Below, one piece after another: positions 1-8,271 of a stretch of 37,075 bases of DNA (the stretch's first letter is position 1; every line of letters begins with the position of its first letter). This DNA is from a virus, in the IMG/VR virus record IMGVR_UViG_3300008108_000158, positions 1 to 37,075 of that record. One strand, 5' to 3'. The notes under the pieces are model-generated. The model ran no database searches. It worked only from the letters and a program-made list of their open reading frames with translations, and had not been told where the DNA came from. A program made the translations under genes and the position numbers.

Positions 1-114
1 TAAAAGAAAAATTCGATGTTTCAGGTGAAACATATGAAGAACTTTTGGAATCTTTAAATGAAAAAATCCATTTGCAAACATCAAATGTTGGTGATCAATT
101 CAAAAAGGAAAAGG
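1..114. repeat. Terminal direct repeat marking circular closure (copy 1)
   Basis: Bases 1-114 are identical to 36962-37075. The repeat lies inside one continuous coding frame (the scaffold-like gene), which stays open when the ends are joined. This is best read as the overlap left by assembling a circular or circularly permuted molecule, giving a 36,961-bp unit. A physical terminal repeat is possible but less likely because it falls within a gene. Confidence 0.9.
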
Positions 115-572
115 AAATTTTAAAATCAAAAGTTTCTTTTCTGGAATCTGAATTGGAAAAGGTAAAATCAGAATTTGAAAGATCAACTTCTGAAAAAGTT
201 ATCATTGATAAAATTTCACCGTATTTACAAAGATTTGAATTTGTAACTGAAAAAGTGAAACAGATGGCAATTCAAGATTATTTGAATTCCAGAAAATTCA
301 TTAATTCGGATGGTGAAATATTTTTGGAAATTGATGATAAACCTGTTGCAGCAATTGAACATGATTTTGAAAAACATGCACTGCAATATGCAGTTTTAAA
401 AAATCAAAATTCACCAACTAAAAAACCAACATCTGTTGAAATTTCAGGCACTGATGCATCATTTGGTGATTCAATTTCTGAATTGTTGAAGGCATTGAAA
501 ACTGCACCAGTGGATGAAAGGGAAGCAATTAAATCCAAAATAAAACTTTTGGAAAGTAAAATGAAAAATTAA
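1..572 (+). CDS. Scaffolding-like protein, C-terminal part (continues from 36742 across the junction)
   Basis: Joined with 36742-36961 this makes a 263-aa protein. It is highly charged, rich in Lys and Glu, with a long predicted coiled coil in the middle (roughly residues 60-150 of the joined protein) and a short helical, basic C-terminus ending KLLESKMKN. Size, charge pattern and position 29 bp before the major capsid gene fit a phage capsid scaffolding protein (GP20-like), which directs procapsid assembly and then leaves. No protease motif is visible. The ATG at 45 is internal, because the frame is open to base 1 and reaches a better start at 36742. The role is inferred from position and composition, not from a recognised domain. 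Confidence 0.7.
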   Translation, partial: KEKFDVSGETYEELLESLNEKIHLQTSNVGDQFKKEKEILKSKVSFLESELEKVKSEFERSTSEKVIIDKISPYLQRFEFVTEKVKQMAIQDYLNSRKFINSDGEIFLEIDDKPVAAIEHDFEKHALQYAVLKNQNSPTKKPTSVEISGTDASFGDSISELLKALKTAPVDEREAIKSKIKLLESKMKN

Positions 573-601
573 TTTAATAATCAAAAAAAAATAATTAAAA
601 T

Positions 602-1672
602 ATGGCTTTTACGGCAGGAGTTTTTACACCATCAGCAATTGCGGATGTTGTAATTGCAGAACAGGATCTTTTGGCAACTTCCAGAATGTCTGAACTTTCA
701 CAGGAAATTGTTGCAGGTCAGGCATTATTAAATCATCAGGATCCCAATGTTGTAACCATTGGTGAAGGATCTTCATGTATTGGTGCAAAGATATATACAA
801 TGCGTTCTGCTTCATTGGAAGCAGCAAATACAACACTGGCATGTGCTATTCCGGCAGGAAATAAGGCAGGTACTGAAGCATTGACATTACAAAAAACATT
901 ATTGACAAAACCACAAAGGTTTTCAATTGATGATACACAGTGCAGAAATGCAGTTGATTTCATGAAACAGATGGCATATCTTGGAATGAAAGCAAAGGTT
1001 GGTTTGGAAGTTGCACTTTCAAAAGCATTGGTTACATTGGCAGGAACAGGTGCAGATACACCAGATGCAGATTGGTTTGAAACTACTGGTACAGTAAGTG
1101 GTACAGATTATGAAATTTCAGCAGCAAATTTTGATTCTGATGTTTTGGCAGATCTTCAATGGGCAGGAAAGGCATCAGATATGAACATGCCAATTGTATT
1201 GAATGGAAGAAATTTTTTCAACAAAGCAATTTTGGAACAATATGCATCACAGGGATGTTGCACAAATGATGCAATCCTGAACAGAAATCAGGTGTTTGAC
1301 ATATATTGGGATGCAAAGAATGTTGATTCAACACTGGGTACTGGTTCAACACTTGTTATTGACAAAAATTCAGTATTGTTCTGGTCATCTCATGTGTATG
1401 ACAATATGGGAATGGAAACAATGATTGAACAGGGCAAAGAATCATCTGATAGGTACCATTTTGTTGATATACTTCCACGATTAAAGTATTTTGCAAATGG
1501 TGCATTACAGGATATTTATGTTGATGTAAGGGTTGAAAAAGGTTGTGTTTTGGATTCATTGAATGTTTCCAGAAATGCATGGAAATTTGAATACCTGTTG
1601 TTTGGTGCAATGGCATTAAATCTTCCAAATCAGGATGGTTACAATGGTATTATATCTGTAAAAAAGGTCTAA
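602..1672 (+). CDS. Major capsid protein (probable)
   Basis: A 356-aa protein, close to the usual size of a phage major capsid protein. It begins MAFTAGVFTPSAIADVV and is acidic to neutral, mixed alpha/beta, with no signal peptide, membrane segment or coiled coil. It directly follows the scaffold-like gene and is followed by a strong terminator, the usual place for the most abundant virion protein. The N-terminal 60 residues (helical, with SELSQEIVAGQALLN) and the middle region around residues 110-150 (FMKQMAYLGMKAKVGLEVAL) resemble capsid proteins of other Bacteroidota phages by general pattern only. The start follows an A-rich leader. The 320-aa neighbour is the main alternative for this role, but its composition is less typical. 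Confidence 0.75.
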   Translation: MAFTAGVFTPSAIADVVIAEQDLLATSRMSELSQEIVAGQALLNHQDPNVVTIGEGSSCIGAKIYTMRSASLEAANTTLACAIPAGNKAGTEALTLQKTLLTKPQRFSIDDTQCRNAVDFMKQMAYLGMKAKVGLEVALSKALVTLAGTGADTPDADWFETTGTVSGTDYEISAANFDSDVLADLQWAGKASDMNMPIVLNGRNFFNKAILEQYASQGCCTNDAILNRNQVFDIYWDAKNVDSTLGTGSTLVIDKNSVLFWSSHVYDNMGMETMIEQGKESSDRYHFVDILPRLKYFANGALQDIYVDVRVEKGCVLDSLNVSRNAWKFEYLLFGAMALNLPNQDGYNGIISVKKV

Positions 1673-1695
1673 TTAAATCGTTCATACACATATAT

Positions 1696-1723
1696 AAAGG
1701 GGTGCAAATGCATCCCTTTTTTT
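1696..1723 (+). terminator. Rho-independent terminator after the capsid gene
   Basis: A 10-bp stem, AAAGGGGTGC (1696-1705) paired with GCATCCCTTT (1710-1719), has a 4-base AAAT loop, one G-T wobble and a T run to 1723. Nearly the same hairpin recurs at 6504-6528. It separates the capsid transcript from the tape-measure transcript. Confidence 0.85.
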
Positions 1724-1726
1724 ATT

Positions 1727-1734
1727 TATATTTG
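1727..1734 (+). promoter_or_regulatory. Bacteroidota-type promoter, -7 element TATATTTG
   Basis: TATATTTG matches the Bacteroidota -7 consensus TAnnTTTG and lies directly after a terminator and 13 bases before the ATG at 1748. No clear -33 TTTG is seen at the expected distance because the terminator stem occupies that place. The implied 5' leader is only about 10 A-rich bases. Confidence 0.6.
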
Positions 1735-1747
1735 TAAAAAAAAAATT

Positions 1748-2710
1748 ATGAATTGTTTAAATAACATTGTCGGCATTACTGAAAATCCAAATGTTTGTCT
1801 TCCAATTTATACACAATCTTTATCTGGTTTTTTTCTGGAAGATACAACTGCCGGAAGGATTCCAATTCAACCTGCTTTTTATCAAAACACAAATCTGATT
1901 GAAAGTATAATTCCAAATGCAATCAATGAAGCATTGAAGGAAATTAGATTAGCAACAGAAAAACGATTATTAAGGGTTTACAACAATCACATTACAACCA
2001 TTGGATTCAGGAATGATTATACTGGTTTAATGGGATCAACAAATGATTGGTATTATTTGTGCCTGAAACCAAAAAATATCAGGGGTGCAATAATGACAAT
2101 AAATAGTATCAATATATTTACCGGCAATGGAAAGTTTACCGGAAATATAAAGATATTGAAAGGCATGTATGGTGAAGAAATATTATATGATGGTTTAATA
2201 ACTGAATTTGAAAAAATGACAATTGATATATCACATGATGATGTATTTGTTGCATACCAATCAAATTCAGCACCACGAAATTTCATTCACAAATCATGTT
2301 GTGGTAAACAGGCAGGATATAAAAATTATTTATGGGTTGGATCCGGAACAGTTTCAGATTTGGAAAACATACAATATTCAGATTCAGATTATTGCAATGG
2401 TGTTGAATTATCAGTTGTTTTTGATTGTGATGGATTTCAGTTTATTGAAAAATTAGATTTCCAAAGATCACCATTTGGAATTGTTTTTGCCAAATTAGTA
2501 CAACAGATTGCAAGAAAAAATATTGGATATTGGTTGTTGACCAGTGAAAATATTAATGCATATTCAATTGCAAAGGAAGATGAATTAAGAATGATTTTGG
2601 AATATTTATCAAATGATATTCAAACAATGATCAATTATCTGCCAGAAAATTATGATCATTCAGATTGTTACAGATGCACAGGAGTTTTTAAAGATGAAAT
2701 ATTAATATAA
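1748..2710 (+). CDS. Virion-associated protein of unknown function, 320 aa
   Basis: I do not recognise a named family. The protein is soluble, mixed alpha/beta, with no signal peptide or membrane segment. It has several cysteines, including SCCG near residue 180 and DCYRC near the C-terminus. The N-terminus refers to itself as one compact region followed by aromatic, beta-rich sequence in the middle. It sits between the capsid gene and the tape measure gene, has its own promoter, and its TAA is followed directly by the tape measure ATG, so the two should be co-transcribed and translationally coupled. By position it could be a tail or neck protein made with the tape measure, but nothing in the sequence fixes that role. 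Confidence 0.6.
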   Translation: MNCLNNIVGITENPNVCLPIYTQSLSGFFLEDTTAGRIPIQPAFYQNTNLIESIIPNAINEALKEIRLATEKRLLRVYNNHITTIGFRNDYTGLMGSTNDWYYLCLKPKNIRGAIMTINSINIFTGNGKFTGNIKILKGMYGEEILYDGLITEFEKMTIDISHDDVFVAYQSNSAPRNFIHKSCCGKQAGYKNYLWVGSGTVSDLENIQYSDSDYCNGVELSVVFDCDGFQFIEKLDFQRSPFGIVFAKLVQQIARKNIGYWLLTSENINAYSIAKEDELRMILEYLSNDIQTMINYLPENYDHSDCYRCTGVFKDEILI

Positions 2711-5700
2711 ATGGACATTGTAGAAAAATTGATATTGGATGATTCACAGTTTCAAAGTGCTGCACAAAAGGCAATTGATACTTTAAAAATCATGGGGAAG
2801 GCATCAAATGAAACCAATGCAGCCATTCCAAAATTAAGTGATACATTCAAAAAAACAACTGAAGATATTGCAAAGAATACACAGGTTGTTACAACCAGTG
2901 TTCAAAGCACATTATCAAATATGTTGAAATCCAGAACCACATTAAATGAATGGGGATCATCATATAAAGATAAAATGAAAATGGTTCTTCAGTGGGAAAA
3001 AGACATAAAAAAGGCATTTGATGAAGAAAGGTCATCACTGGAAAAAAATGGTGCAACTGCTGAAGAAGTTGCAAATATGGTTCAGGCGCAATCAAAGGTT
3101 TGGGATGATTGGCGTGAAGCATATGATGAAGCAACCAAATCAGCAGGAAAGGCATTATTGGCAAATGTAGGTGGTGCAGTACAAAAAACAACCGATGCAG
3201 TAAAATCAGGTGCCGGTACAATTGGAAAATCATTTAAAGATGCAATATCATCTGTTTCACCTGTTACAGATACATTGATTGATAAATTAAATGAAATTGA
3301 AATTGCAGGTATTAAAGTTGGTGATATTACTGGTGCATTGGGAAAAATAACAAATGGTATAATATCATCATTTACCGGATTATTTGCATCACAAACTGCT
3401 GCAACTGCTGCAACAACTGCAAACACTGCTGCAACTGCTGCAAACACATCTGCAAATGCAGCAAATGGTGCAGTTATTGCCAGAACAAACATTGCAACCA
3501 GAGCATTGGCAGTTGGAAAGGCACTTTTGGCAGGTGCCATGAAACTGGTTACAGGTGGATTTAATATTGCATCAGGTGCTGCAAAGTTATTTTCAAGGGC
3601 ATTAATTTCAACCGGAATTGGTGCATTAGTTATTGCTCTTGGATCTTTGTATGCATATTTTACAAAATCACAGGAAGGTGCTGATAAAATGTCAACTGCC
3701 GGAGCATATTTGAAAGGCATTTTCATGGCATTAACAGAAGCAATTAAACCAATTGGCAAATTTCTTTCTGAAGCATTTGAAAATCCAAAACAAGCAATAT
3801 CCGATTTATGGGAATTTTTAAAAACAAACCTATTGAACAGGGTAATGGCAATCCCTTTATTTTTTGAAGCAATTGGAAAAGCAATTTCAGCAGGTTTTGA
3901 TCTTGATACTGAAGGGGTAAAAAAGGCTATGGGTGATGTCGCTACTGCTGCGATTCAGTTTGGTACCGGTCTTGACGAATTGCAACAAAATAAAGTTGGT
4001 GAATTTCTTTCTGAAACTGCAAAAAAAGCAAAGGAAACTGCTGATGCAATGTCAGCATTGGAAAAAAGAAAAATTGAAAATGAAAAGGCAACAACTGCAT
4101 TATTGGTTGCAGAAGCAAATTTGAAGGTATCATTGGCAAAAAATAAAAAGGATGCTGAAGATATTACAAAATCCTATACACAAAGAATTATTGCAGCAAA
4201 GGCAGCATTAGGTGCAGAATTACAAATACTTACAGGCAGAAAAGCAATTGCATCTGAAAATTTGGCAATTGCAAAAGCAGAAGCAGCATTACAGGAAAAC
4301 ACAAGGGAACAACAACAAAAAATTGGTGAATTACAAGCAGAATTGGCAAATATTTCATCTGAATCATTAGAAAAACAAATTGAACTACAAAACAAATTAA
4401 ATGGACTGTATAAAGAAGCAGAAGATAAATTCAAAGAAATATCTGGATCACTAATTACTGAATTGAAGGAAATTGGAAAACTTTCAAGAGAACAGGAATT
4501 TGATTTAGTGAAGGAAGAAAAATTGAAGATGTTGTTAAATTACCGGAAAAATCTGGAAGATATTATTGCATTAAATCAAATGCAGGTTAAAGAAGCAAAA
4601 TCAGATGCAGAAAGGGTTGAAATAAACAAACGAATTGAAAAAATGAATCAATATGTTCAAGCCAATGAAAAACTAATTGAAACATGGCAGAACAAAAAAT
4701 TCATCAGGGACTGGTTGGAAGACATGGAAACACTGAATGAAAGATTGGAAAAAAGATTCAAAGATCAAATTGATGGTGTTGAAAGACAAATATTAACACT
4801 TCAACAAAAGGAACTATATTTTGGCGTTTCATACAATGCAGACATTGAAAAACTGGAAAAGGAAAAAAAGAAAATTGAAAAAAATTTAAAATCATCAAGA
4901 ATTGAAATTGGTATATTGACTGGACAAATAAAATTTGAAGATGTCCAAAAGGATTCTTTAAGAAAAATACTTATTCCTGATGATGAAGTAATTGAAAAAA
5001 GCAGATCAATCATCCAAAAACAAACAAATTTTATTCTTAAAAACATTGATGATGAACTAAATGCAACTGAAACAAAACATGATAGAATAAAGGAATTAGA
5101 AAAGCAAAGATTAGAAACCGTATTAAATGGTTTGATTGCTGAAAGGGCAGCATTCAAGTTAAAGCAAAATGAAGAAACTGCCGAATTAGACAGGCAAATT
5201 GAAAATGTCAAAAAACAGATGGCAAATCTGGATGATGATTTCACATTGCCTTTCCAGAATGCTGAAGAAATGTGGAAATATCTACTGGAAGAAATGTTTG
5301 GCGAAGGAGCAATGAAAAAAATTGTCAAATTTACTGCCGGTGCTGCAATTGCTTTTAATGAATTCAATTCTTTGATTGCAGAATCACAACAACTGCAAAT
5401 TGAAAACATTGATAAACAACTGGAAAAATTAAGTGAAAAAAGGGAAGATTTAGAAAGTGCATTGGATTATGAATTGGAATTACGAGAACAGGGGTTAGCA
5501 AACAATGTTGGTGATAAACAAAAGGAAGTTGATGCAATTTTGGCTGAAGAAGAAAGATTACAAAAAGAAAAAGAAGCATTGCAGGAAGAAGCACAAAGAA
5601 GGCAGTTTTTATTGGATACTGCAAATCAGGCACAATCATTAATTACTTCTTCAATTAAAATATTTGAAGGATTTCAGGCACTTCCTTTTGGATTGGGTAT

Positions 5701-6217
5701 TCCATTGGGTATTGCAGCAGTTGCATCATTATTTACTTTATTTGCGAAAGTAAAAATTGATGCGTATAAAGCAACTAAATTATACACCGGTGCGGATTCA
5801 ATTCAAGATCATTTTGGATTTGGGCAAAGATATGGTGAAACAGATTTGGAAGGAAGGGGTTCAGGTTATAGGTTGGTTGATGAAAGATCCGGAAAACCAA
5901 CAAATGTAATTATATCCGGAAAAGAAATGTTGGTGCCAGAAAAGTATTCATTGGAACATGAATTGTTTTTTCAAAAAATGAAAGTAGGTGCATTCAATGG
6001 TTTGGATTTAAATTCTGCAATTGGGTTTTATATGAATTTTAAAGATGCAAATAGACATCCAGTAAAGAATGTGATTAATGTGCATGAAAGGAAGTTGGTT
6101 GAAAAACCATTAAGGCAATGGGTTCCATTTGTTACAAAGGATGGAAAATCAGGTGCCATATTGAAGACAATTGCAGAAAATGAAAAGGATAATTCAATTA
6201 TTCACTTTAATATTTAA
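2711..6217 (+). CDS. Tail tape measure protein
   Basis: At 1168 aa this is the second longest protein here. It has the layout of a tape measure protein: a helical N-terminus with LILDDSQFQSAAQKAI, an Ala/Thr/Asn-rich low-complexity stretch near residues 225-255, a hydrophobic Gly/Ala segment at about 265-320 (probable membrane-active region), long charged coiled coils from about 430 to 1000, a second hydrophobic helix around 985-1015 and a globular C-terminus. In this family the protein sets tail length and can help DNA cross the membrane. At about 1.5 angstrom per residue the tail would be roughly 175 nm, which is an inference. The ATG abuts the preceding TAA. The usual chaperone gene pair is not directly upstream; a candidate lies near 17.3 kb. 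Confidence 0.9.
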   Translation: MDIVEKLILDDSQFQSAAQKAIDTLKIMGKASNETNAAIPKLSDTFKKTTEDIAKNTQVVTTSVQSTLSNMLKSRTTLNEWGSSYKDKMKMVLQWEKDIKKAFDEERSSLEKNGATAEEVANMVQAQSKVWDDWREAYDEATKSAGKALLANVGGAVQKTTDAVKSGAGTIGKSFKDAISSVSPVTDTLIDKLNEIEIAGIKVGDITGALGKITNGIISSFTGLFASQTAATAATTANTAATAANTSANAANGAVIARTNIATRALAVGKALLAGAMKLVTGGFNIASGAAKLFSRALISTGIGALVIALGSLYAYFTKSQEGADKMSTAGAYLKGIFMALTEAIKPIGKFLSEAFENPKQAISDLWEFLKTNLLNRVMAIPLFFEAIGKAISAGFDLDTEGVKKAMGDVATAAIQFGTGLDELQQNKVGEFLSETAKKAKETADAMSALEKRKIENEKATTALLVAEANLKVSLAKNKKDAEDITKSYTQRIIAAKAALGAELQILTGRKAIASENLAIAKAEAALQENTREQQQKIGELQAELANISSESLEKQIELQNKLNGLYKEAEDKFKEISGSLITELKEIGKLSREQEFDLVKEEKLKMLLNYRKNLEDIIALNQMQVKEAKSDAERVEINKRIEKMNQYVQANEKLIETWQNKKFIRDWLEDMETLNERLEKRFKDQIDGVERQILTLQQKELYFGVSYNADIEKLEKEKKKIEKNLKSSRIEIGILTGQIKFEDVQKDSLRKILIPDDEVIEKSRSIIQKQTNFILKNIDDELNATETKHDRIKELEKQRLETVLNGLIAERAAFKLKQNEETAELDRQIENVKKQMANLDDDFTLPFQNAEEMWKYLLEEMFGEGAMKKIVKFTAGAAIAFNEFNSLIAESQQLQIENIDKQLEKLSEKREDLESALDYELELREQGLANNVGDKQKEVDAILAEEERLQKEKEALQEEAQRRQFLLDTANQAQSLITSSIKIFEGFQALPFGLGIPLGIAAVASLFTLFAKVKIDAYKATKLYTGADSIQDHFGFGQRYGETDLEGRGSGYRLVDERSGKPTNVIISGKEMLVPEKYSLEHELFFQKMKVGAFNGLDLNSAIGFYMNFKDANRHPVKNVINVHERKLVEKPLRQWVPFVTKDGKSGAILKTIAENEKDNSIIHFNI
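3395..3443. repeat. Imperfect tandem repeat in the tape measure gene
   Basis: The unit ACTGCTGCAACTGCTGCAA occurs at 3395-3413 and again at 3425-3443, 30 bp apart, with related ACTGC/AATGC copies to about 3470. It encodes an Ala-Thr-Asn-rich hinge before the hydrophobic segment. Open frames on the opposite strand here are by-products of this composition. Confidence 0.7.
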
Positions 6218-6220
6218 CAT

Positions 6221-6481
6221 ATGCAGAAATTTATTAATGAATTATTAATCAGGTTTTTTACAGAAAAACCACAATTTTTCAAAATTATTCAGATTATTGG
6301 AATTATTGCAGCAATGATTACTGGTTTGCCTGAATTGATTGATCAATACTGTTTTGAAATTCCTGAAGGTTTTGAATTAATGACATCAAAAACAATTGCA
6401 GTTGCTTCACTGGTTGCAACATTTGTTGCACAGTTAACAACAACAACAAAGGAAAAGAAGAAAGAAGGATTGGAAGATTAG
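6221..6481 (+). CDS. Small membrane protein, holin candidate
   Basis: An 86-aa protein with two hydrophobic helices (about residues 19-40 and 57-74), separated by a short acidic loop and followed by a strongly charged tail (KEKKKEGLED). Two helices with a charged C-terminus is the layout of a class II holin, which times lysis by opening the inner membrane for the endolysin. The gene lies 3 bases after the tape measure stop and is the last before a terminator. The amidase gene is 6 kb away in the early region, so the link to lysis is by topology only. It could instead be a tail-associated membrane protein. Confidence 0.5.
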   Translation: MQKFINELLIRFFTEKPQFFKIIQIIGIIAAMITGLPELIDQYCFEIPEGFELMTSKTIAVASLVATFVAQLTTTTKEKKKEGLED

Positions 6482-6503
6482 TGTTTAAATTGAATGTGTT
6501 TTT

Positions 6504-6528
6504 AAGGGGTGCAATGCATCCCTTTTTT
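6504..6528 (+). terminator. Rho-independent terminator after the tape measure operon
   Basis: A 9-bp stem, AAGGGGTGC (6504-6512) with GCATCCCTT (6516-6524), has an AAT loop and six T residues (6523-6528). It is almost the same hairpin as at 1696. It closes the late unit just before the early promoter. Confidence 0.85.
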
Positions 6529-6565
6529 ATTTAAAAAAATATTTTTATTATTTTTTTATAAAATG

Positions 6566-6596
6566 TTGTTATTTATTTAATAATACCATATATTTG
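6566..6596 (+). promoter_or_regulatory. Early promoter, Bacteroidota type (TTG-N20-TATATTTG)
   Basis: The -7 element TATATTTG is at 6589-6596 and a TTG -33-like element at 6566-6568, with a 20-base spacer. This is the best match to the two-part Bacteroidota promoter in the window. It follows a terminator and precedes the first early gene at 6629, leaving an A-rich leader of about 30 bases. It probably drives the early and replication genes. Confidence 0.75.
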
Positions 6597-6628
6597 CATC
6601 ATCAATTAACACTTAAAACACTTAAAAA

Positions 6629-6793
6629 ATGAACACACAACAAATGACTGGCGCAGAAGCAGTAATTTACAAAGCAACAATTAAGTTTTGGATTTCACAA
6701 GGCATGTTACAAGATCAAGCGGAATTAGCAGGATGGGAAAAAGTTGAATCTGTCCGGCAATTGAAAAAACAAAAAGGTATAATTAGATTTTAA
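6629..6793 (+). CDS. Small early protein, possible helix-turn-helix, 54 aa
   Basis: First gene after the early promoter. The 54-aa product starts MNTQQMTGAEAVIYKATIKF and contains a helix, a short turn and a second helix (LQDQAELAGWEKVESVRQLKK) that looks like a minimal helix-turn-helix, ending in a basic tail. Being first and small it could be an early regulator or a host-takeover protein. No family is recognised. Coding is supported by the A-rich leader, A/T-ending codons like its neighbours and lack of a competing frame. Confidence 0.6.
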   Translation: MNTQQMTGAEAVIYKATIKFWISQGMLQDQAELAGWEKVESVRQLKKQKGIIRF

Positions 6794-6862
6794 CCAATTT
6801 GAGAATGATGGGGTGCAGCATCCTACACTGCAATTTATTTAAATAACTAAAATAAACACACA

Positions 6863-7147
6863 ATGAAAACTTTAATTCAAAATTTAGAAATAGATCTATA
6901 TGAATCACCAGTTTATGAAAAAAACATAGACAAATATGGGCAAACAGATTTTCAATGTGTCTGTTGTGCCAGACCATTGAAGGCAGGGGATAAATATAAA
7001 ATGGTACACATGTCCACAAACTGGAAGGCATTGCACACAAGTATTATTGATGCAAAAGATGCGGAAATAAACGGACTACAAAGTCAAGGTTATTTCGAAA
7101 TAGGCAATGAATGTGCCAAAAAAATGCCAAAAGATTATATTCACTAA
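6863..7147 (+). CDS. Small cysteine-containing protein, probable zinc binder, 94 aa
   Basis: The product has a cysteine cluster at residues 32-35 (CVCC) and a further Cys at 84 in GNECAKK, with His residues at 49 and 58 that could complete a metal site. This pattern occurs in small phage zinc-ribbon proteins. It has no membrane segment and no signal peptide. A terminator-like hairpin follows directly. The function is unknown, and the early-region position suggests a replication, regulatory or host-takeover role. Confidence 0.6.
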   Translation: MKTLIQNLEIDLYESPVYEKNIDKYGQTDFQCVCCARPLKAGDKYKMVHMSTNWKALHTSIIDAKDAEINGLQSQGYFEIGNECAKKMPKDYIH

Positions 7148-7151
7148 AAAA

Positions 7152-7182
7152 ACAGGGGTGCGCCTGTAACGCACAATTTTTT
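7152..7182 (+). terminator. Probable terminator within the early region
   Basis: Two alternative GC-rich stems are possible: ACAGG with CCTGT (7152-7156 and 7163-7167), or GTGCG with CGCAC (7158-7162 and 7170-7174), the latter followed by AATTTTTT to 7182. It may reduce rather than stop transcription into the genes downstream, since no new promoter is obvious before 7203. Confidence 0.45.
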
Positions 7183-7202
7183 CACACATAAAACATTTAA
7201 AC

Positions 7203-7430
7203 ATGAAAAACAGAATTAAGTATTTAAGAAATGCAGATGCACAAATGAAAGAATTTGGATACATAATTGCCACATATTACAAAATCAAATATTATGATGG
7301 TGGTGGTATCTTGATGAAGTTTTCATCAATTGATGATTTAATTAACTATATCAATTTGATGTTAATTGATATTGATGAAATTGTAATTGACCATCCAAAT
7401 TCTTTTCTTTCTTCACATTCAAAATTTTAA
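7203..7430 (+). CDS. Small early protein of unknown function, 75 aa
   Basis: A 75-aa soluble protein with a basic N-terminus (MKNRIKYLRNADAQMKEF) and an Ile/Asp-rich C-terminal half that should fold as alternating helix and strand (FSSIDDLINYINLMLIDIDE). No known domain. It starts after an A-rich leader and ends 4 bases before the next ATG, so it is likely part of the same early transcript. Early small unknowns like this are often host-takeover or anti-defence proteins, but nothing here shows which. Confidence 0.6.
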   Translation: MKNRIKYLRNADAQMKEFGYIIATYYKIKYYDGGGILMKFSSIDDLINYINLMLIDIDEIVIDHPNSFLSSHSKF

Positions 7431-7434
7431 AAAA

Positions 7435-7653
7435 ATGGAAAACAGAACATTTAACATTGTTTTCAATGATTCAGAAAATTCAAATGATCTTGGTTTAAAG
7501 CAAACATTTGAATACTGTTTTAACTGGATAAAAATCCACAATGGAACACATCATTCATATTTTAAAGATTATCCAAATGGTGTTGTTGAAATTTATTGCA
7601 ATGAAACAGATGAATTAATTTATTCTGAATTTATATACTTTGATTTGTTATGA
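7435..7653 (+). CDS. Small early protein of unknown function, 72 aa
   Basis: The ATG at 7435, preceded by a run of A, is chosen as start. An upstream in-frame ATG at 7387 would overlap the preceding gene by 44 bases. The protein starts MENRTFNIVFNDSENSNDLG and is acidic, aromatic and predicted to be beta-rich (GVVEIYCNETDELIYSEFIY). It overlaps the next gene by 4 bases (ATGA), showing coupling. No family recognised. Confidence 0.65.
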   Translation: MENRTFNIVFNDSENSNDLGLKQTFEYCFNWIKIHNGTHHSYFKDYPNGVVEIYCNETDELIYSEFIYFDLL

Positions 7654-7955
7654 TTACAGAAATTGAAATTGCAGAATTAAAAAATGAAGAATACATCATT
7701 GCTTCATTTACATGGGATGAAAATTACCGGTATGTGTGCAGTGTTGAAGATTTCAAATTATGGATTGATTCAACCTATGAATTGGAAGAATATAAAGAAC
7801 AATATGAATTTGATTATGGTGAAGGTGAATATGGATGGGAAAGGATGGTTAATTGGGATTATTGTTTTGAACATTATTTTCTTCCAAAATATGTTGATCA
7901 ATATATTAAAAAAAATAAAATCATACCAAATAATTTACAATATGTTTATGGATAG
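7650..7955 (+). CDS. Very acidic early protein, 101 aa
   Basis: A 101-aa protein starting MITEIEIAELKNEEYIIASF, with about 22 Asp/Glu residues and many Tyr and Trp, for a strongly negative net charge. There is no cysteine cluster or membrane helix. Acidic aromatic proteins of this size in early phage regions are sometimes DNA mimics that block host DNA-binding enzymes, but that is only a possibility suggested by charge. It is translationally coupled to the gene before it (4-base overlap) and overlaps the next by up to 14 bases. Confidence 0.65.
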   Translation: MITEIEIAELKNEEYIIASFTWDENYRYVCSVEDFKLWIDSTYELEEYKEQYEFDYGEGEYGWERMVNWDYCFEHYFLPKYVDQYIKKNKIIPNNLQYVYG

Positions 7956-8145
7956 ACAAAAAGACATGGATGATGCTGAACATTTGATACATGAAATATT
8001 TTTGTTTTTTGCTGATGAATATTTCAATTTCAATGATTCGCAAAGAAAAGAAGTATTGCAACTTCACAAAAGATATATCAATTATTTCCAACAAAAAAAT
8101 AAAAGAATAAATGAAGCAATTAAAGGAATCAGTAATGTACATTGA
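7942..8145 (+). CDS. Small helical early protein, 67 aa
   Basis: Starts MFMDRQKDMDDAEHLIHEIF. A second ATG at 7948 would give 65 aa with a shorter overlap to the preceding gene, and the choice is uncertain. The frame is open well upstream (ATG at 7684), but that part shadows the acidic gene. The product is helical, with an amphipathic N-terminal half and a Lys-rich second half (KRYINYFQQKNKRINEAIKG). Function unknown. Confidence 0.55.
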   Translation: MFMDRQKDMDDAEHLIHEIFLFFADEYFNFNDSQRKEVLQLHKRYINYFQQKNKRINEAIKGISNVH

Positions 8146-8269
8146 AAATATTGAAGATGTATTTTATGTCAAATCATTAGAAACACCGTACAATTTGGAT
8201 TACACAATTTTTTATTGTGATAATAAGAACAGGGAAAAGGAATGGACATTCACAATTAATATCAATTAA
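8135..8269 (+). CDS. Very small early protein, 44 aa
   Basis: An ATG at 8135 overlapping the previous gene by 11 bases opens a 44-aa frame, MYIENIEDVFYVKSLETPYN onwards, ending TFTININ and stopping 2 bases before the next ATG. It looks like a small beta hairpin-rich protein. Exact fit between neighbours and matching codon use support it being real. Function unknown. Confidence 0.5.
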   Translation: MYIENIEDVFYVKSLETPYNLDYTIFYCDNKNREKEWTFTININ

Positions 8270-8271
8270 TC

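Noticed and set aside
3395-3470. Tandem repeats resembling a CRISPR-like or regulatory array
   Set aside because: They are in-frame Ala/Thr/Asn codons in the tape measure hinge, with no spacers.
3082-3759. 225-aa open frame on the minus strand over the tape measure gene
   Set aside because: It is antisense to a convincing tape measure gene, and its Ala/Val-rich product simply mirrors the repeated GCA/ACT codons. No promoter or leader fits.
4801-5409. 202-aa minus-strand open frame
   Set aside because: Antisense to the coiled-coil part of the tape measure protein; the Ser/Phe/Ile-rich translation is what reversed Lys/Glu codons give.
6794-6862. Hairpin after the 54-aa early gene as a full terminator
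   Set aside because: The motif resembles the GGGGTGC terminators, but the possible stems are only about 5 bp and no T run follows.
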